Assembly: GCA_947464585.1 (NCBI GenBank)
Contig: CANHYS010000108.1
Span: 1-6,967, forward strand
DNA: 6,967 nucleotides
Source of the DNA: Planctomycetaceae bacterium
GTDB lineage: Bacteria; Planctomycetota; Planctomycetia; Pirellulales; UBA1268
Direction of reading: 5' to 3'
The notes below the pieces were generated by a model. That model saw nothing but the letters and a program-made list of their open reading frames with translations. It was not told where the DNA came from and did no database searches. A program made the position numbers and the translations under genes. Shown one piece after another: positions 6,609 through 6,967 of this stretch (position 1 is the first letter of the stretch; each line of letters opens with the position of its first letter).

Positions 6609-6967
6609 TCACGGCTTCGTGGGGATCACCGACGCGTGGCCGCTCACGCACCGCCAGGCACCGTCCTTGAGCACCCAGACATTCGTGAACCTCGACGCGC
6701 GTTCGAAGGGCTTGCCGTCCTTGCCGGTGCCGGCCTCTTTGTAGTCGCCGATGTCCACGGCCACCGTGCCGCCGCCATACACCCGCACGTCGATCGAACT
6801 GGCCTCGGAGACGGTGTGTCGCTCGCCGCCCGTCTTGAGCGCCGCGATCCCCTCCGCCTTGGTGAAGCGGTGGCCCGAGGGCTCGACATAGACGAAATCG
6901 GGAGCCCAGATCCGTTCGAGGATCGACGTGTCATTCTTCAAGTACGCGGTCGACCACTGCGAGGAGA
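6609..6967 (-). CDS. DUF4440/SnoaL-like (NTF2-fold) protein, C-terminal part, 5' truncated
   Basis: The frame is open to the right edge of the window, reading ...SSQWSTAYLKNDTSILERIW, so the TTG at 6939-6941 is an internal Leu codon and the true start lies beyond 6967. The visible 118 or so residues show the small alpha+beta pattern of the NTF2-like superfamily: WAPDFVYVEPSGHRFTKAEGI, a strand around SIDVRVYGGGTVAVDIGDY, then FERASRFTNVWVLKDGAWRCVSGHASVIP. The last block (RFTNVWV-KDG-WRCVSGHAS) is typical of DUF4440. Members are often putative enzymes or binding proteins of unknown substrate, and a signal peptide, if any, would be outside the window. It sits 50 bases upstream of the glycosyltransferase on the same strand. 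The two may share a transcript, but a functional link is not evident. Confidence 0.85.
   Translation of the reverse strand, partial: SSQWSTAYLKNDTSILERIWAPDFVYVEPSGHRFTKAEGIAALKTGGERHTVSEASSIDVRVYGGGTVAVDIGDYKEAGTGKDGKPFERASRFTNVWVLKDGAWRCVSGHASVIPTKP

Noticed and set aside
6559..6651. N-terminal extension of the second glycosyltransferase to the GTG at 6651
   Set aside because: It would overlap the end of the DUF4440 gene by 43 bases and adds a low-complexity tail, whereas the ATG at 6558 begins exactly at the expected first beta strand.

Overview
The window is GC-rich double-stranded bacterial DNA, densely packed with ordinary protein-coding genes on both strands. The gaps between genes run from 30 to about 95 bases, and no tRNA, rRNA, CRISPR array, transposase or attachment site is visible. 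Most starts lack a strong Shine-Dalgarno sequence. Together with the intergenic repeat-like motifs near 1159-1254, this reminds me of a planctomycete (Pirellulales-like) chromosome. That taxon is an impression, not a demonstration.

Region 1-1152 (+ strand) is the end of a branched-chain amino acid type ABC importer operon. It holds the C-terminal part of a LivG-like ATPase, overlapping by ATGA with a complete LivF-like ATPase. The permease and binding-protein genes would lie to the left, outside the window. A convergent gap of 93 bases follows. It leads into a 14-bp stem-loop (1201-1254) that also covers the recQ stop codon and is the best terminator or interspersed-repeat candidate here.

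Region 1246-3108 (- strand) is a full-length RecQ helicase with helicase, zinc, RQC and HRDC parts. Upstream of it on the same strand (3184-4407) is a GT4-like glycosyltransferase. An extended -10-like element before recQ suggests that recQ may have its own promoter.

Region 3184-6558 is a small glycan-modification cluster: glycosyltransferase (-), FkbM-family methyltransferase (+), glycosyltransferase (-). The first two are divergent with only 30 bp between the longest possible starts, and the last two converge across 36 bp. A plausible reading is assembly and O-methylation of a surface or secreted glycan, but the sequence does not show the substrate. Both glycosyltransferases appear to deviate from the usual EX7E motif, each with Gln at the second Glu.

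Region 6609-6967 (- strand) is the C-terminal part of a DUF4440/SnoaL-like (NTF2 fold) small protein that runs off the right edge.

I do not see a clearly new biological system. The most unusual items are the livF/recQ intergenic structure, the glycosyltransferase motif deviations, and the crowded divergent start region at about 4333-4447.
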